Shown here: positions 62,877 through 64,000 of the stretch, piece by piece
Position numbering within the stretch: position 1 is the first letter of the stretch
How the letters are laid out: every line of letters starts with the position of its first letter
Source of the DNA: an uncultured Thiohalocapsa sp.
GTDB lineage: Bacteria > Pseudomonadota > Gammaproteobacteria > Chromatiales > Chromatiaceae
NCBI RefSeq assembly: GCF_913063425.1
Contig: NZ_CAJXYK010000006.1
Span: forward strand, 62,001-126,000
Reading direction: 5' to 3'
Length of the DNA stretch: 64,000 bases
Translations under genes and position numbers: made by a program
Notes under the pieces: model-generated
What the model was told of the DNA's origin: nothing
What the model saw: only the letters and a program-made list of their open reading frames with translations
The model's database searches: none

Positions 62877-63668
62877 TCAATGCTTGGTGGCCTCCGCCGC
62901 CTCGTCGGCCTCCGACGCCGGCGCCGTGTCGGCTTCGGCACCGGTGGCAGGCTGCGGCATACGCTCGCCGATGAGACGCAGGTTGGCCAGCGAGTGCAGG
63001 TGCAGATAAATCAGCTCCAGCTCGTCGCGCTGCATCAGCCCGTGCAGGGTCTCGGCGTCCAGCTCCTTGAGCTTGGTCCGGTTCACCACTCGCAGGCCGC
63101 TCAGCACCCGGCGCTCGCCGCCGCCGGTGCCGAGCTGCGCCTGCACCGGCGCCAGCAGGCCGAGCTCCACCAGGCGCTTGCAGAAGGCCTGGGTACGCTG
63201 GTGCTGCACCTGGTAGGCGCGCTGGAAGTTGATCACCTGCTCCAGGTAGGCGGTGCGGCTGCCCTCGGCATCGAACAGCCGCTCGCCGCGGCCCTCGCGA
63301 TTGCAGCCGGAAAAGCCCTCGTCGATGCAGAGCGTCAGGTTCTTGCCGTCCCCGGACTGAGCGAACACGAAGGGGTAGCGCCGCACGAAGGCCGGGATGT
63401 ACTTTGCGCGCCAGCGGCCGTCGTCATCCACGTAGAGGTTCTGCTCCTTCTGGGCGCCAAGGATCACCAGCGGCACCACCTGGTCGTCATTGCCGGCGAA
63501 GACGATGGCGTACTCCAGCGCGGCCGCCGGCAGCTCCGCCGCCGTCAGCGGCACGGAATTCACCTTGGCGGCGAAGCCGTAATCGGCGCCCGTCTTCACG
63601 GACAGGTCCTTGTGCTCGGTGACGCTGACGGGCTTGGCGTCGGCATAGAAGAGGAGTTGGTTGGTCAT
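62877..63668 (-). CDS. SapC-family protein
   Basis: 263 residues. AAKVNSVPLTAAELPAAALEYAIVFAGNDDQVVPLVILGAQKEQNLYVDDDGRWRAKYIPAFVRRYPFVFAQ, LCIDEGFSGCNREGRGERLF, and TKLKELDAETLHGLMQRDELELIYLHLHSLANL follow the SapC family (PF07277), named after a Campylobacter S-layer-locus gene. Function not settled; often beside large surface-protein and secretion genes. The start is the ATG at 63668. First gene of the five-gene operon seen here, 70 bases before the next. Confidence 0.9.
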   Translation of the reverse strand: MTNQLLFYADAKPVSVTEHKDLSVKTGADYGFAAKVNSVPLTAAELPAAALEYAIVFAGNDDQVVPLVILGAQKEQNLYVDDDGRWRAKYIPAFVRRYPFVFAQSGDGKNLTLCIDEGFSGCNREGRGERLFDAEGSRTAYLEQVINFQRAYQVQHQRTQAFCKRLVELGLLAPVQAQLGTGGGERRVLSGLRVVNRTKLKELDAETLHGLMQRDELELIYLHLHSLANLRLIGERMPQPATGAEADTAPASEADEAAEATKH

Positions 63669-64000
63669 GACTGCGTCGGCACTCCTTGGGGCTTGTTGCA
63701 AAACACAACCTGGCTGCCGCCGGCGGGCGCGGCGGTCATGCTGGCTTCATCAGCCGCAGCGCCCGGACGGCACCCATCCGGCAACACCCGGGTTTTCTCC
63801 GAATCGCCTTATCGGCGAAACCTCTGCAAGCTAGCAGATGCGCCGCGCGTGGACAAAGCGCTGCCGCCCGCCATCGAAGAAGTGGGCGAGTGCGCCGACG
63901 TGCGTGCACCCGCTGGTCCTGCGTCGGGGGGCAGGCGTCGGCGCCGCCCTCGGCTGAAGTCCCAGCTCCCACCAGCGCGCCTGGACGCGCTGGACGGACA
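63669..64000. other. Region upstream of sapC, no gene recognised
   Basis: 332 bases to the window edge. A minus-strand frame (63736-63972) has no family pattern and Arg/Ala-rich shadow-like composition. The minus strand contains CCCGGGTGTTGCCGGATGG...CCGTCCGGG, able to form a hairpin at about 63758-63790. Probably the leader or promoter region of the sapC operon. Confidence 0.4.

Noticed and set aside
63736-63972. Minus-strand frame of 78 codons upstream of sapC
   Set aside because: No Shine-Dalgarno, no family pattern, Arg/Ala-rich as expected of GC-rich non-coding DNA.
1-64000. tRNA or rRNA genes
   Set aside because: No cloverleaf-like or rRNA core sequences were recognised by eye; a covariance search would be needed to be sure.

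Overview
This is a 64 kb piece of a very GC-rich chromosome, most likely from a gammaproteobacterium. The gene order and families (hrcA-grpE-dnaK-dnaJ followed by nadK and recN on the other strand, cysE-iscR, ttcA, sohB, a DsrC/TusE-family protein, IscR with the C92/C98/C104/H107 ligand set) recall Chromatiales/Ectothiorhodospiraceae-like sulfur or halophilic lineages. That placement is an inference from gene content; no rRNA or tRNA was found to test it.

Layout. 1-3.4 kb: sohB (partial), thyA, a secreted Rap1a/Tai-like protein and glgC. 3.4-9.0 kb: the heat-shock block dnaJ, dnaK, grpE, hrcA (minus strand), with a perfect CIRCE operator ahead of hrcA and a sigma-32-like promoter ahead of dnaK. 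9.2-18.8 kb: nadK, recN, a LysR/DsrC-like divergent pair, an MscS-cNMP channel, an Atm1-like ABC exporter, a degenerate S24-fold protein and an orphan efflux adaptor lipoprotein.

18.76-32.4 kb: a genomic island of defence and toxin-antitoxin genes. It holds an SNF2-type helicase with a PLD-like N-terminus, translationally coupled DUF4391, type III Mod and Res, YefM-YoeB, an orphan Phd, DUF4258/YgiT-type zinc finger, two ribbon-helix-helix proteins, Uma2 and DUF29, with relics of NACHT and nucleotidyltransferase genes. Both mod and res are frameshifted. mod is short by one base. res carries an exact 22-bp tandem duplication over the Walker A motif, and removing one copy restores a single 1012-residue frame. 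The island therefore looks switched off, possibly reversibly for res.

32.5-55.7 kb: mostly chromosomal housekeeping and signalling genes: recQ, a Tat-exported agmatine-deiminase-like protein, a cupin, hydrolases, a subtilisin with a PEP-CTERM-like tail, ttcA, CheW-like, response regulators, a hybrid histidine kinase, phosphomannomutase, engB, hemerythrin, moaC, an LpxL-like acyltransferase, rhodanese, iscR, cysE and DUF2236. Low-complexity repeats are frequent, both inside genes and between them.

55.8-63.7 kb: a tight five-gene minus-strand operon, sapC / GAF-HlyD / PqqD-M50-HlyD / short SecA-like ATPase / HlyD-like adaptor. The combination suggests a dedicated protein export or surface-display machine whose cargo and outer-membrane partner lie outside the window. 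I consider this operon and the broken type III-like island the two most interesting parts.
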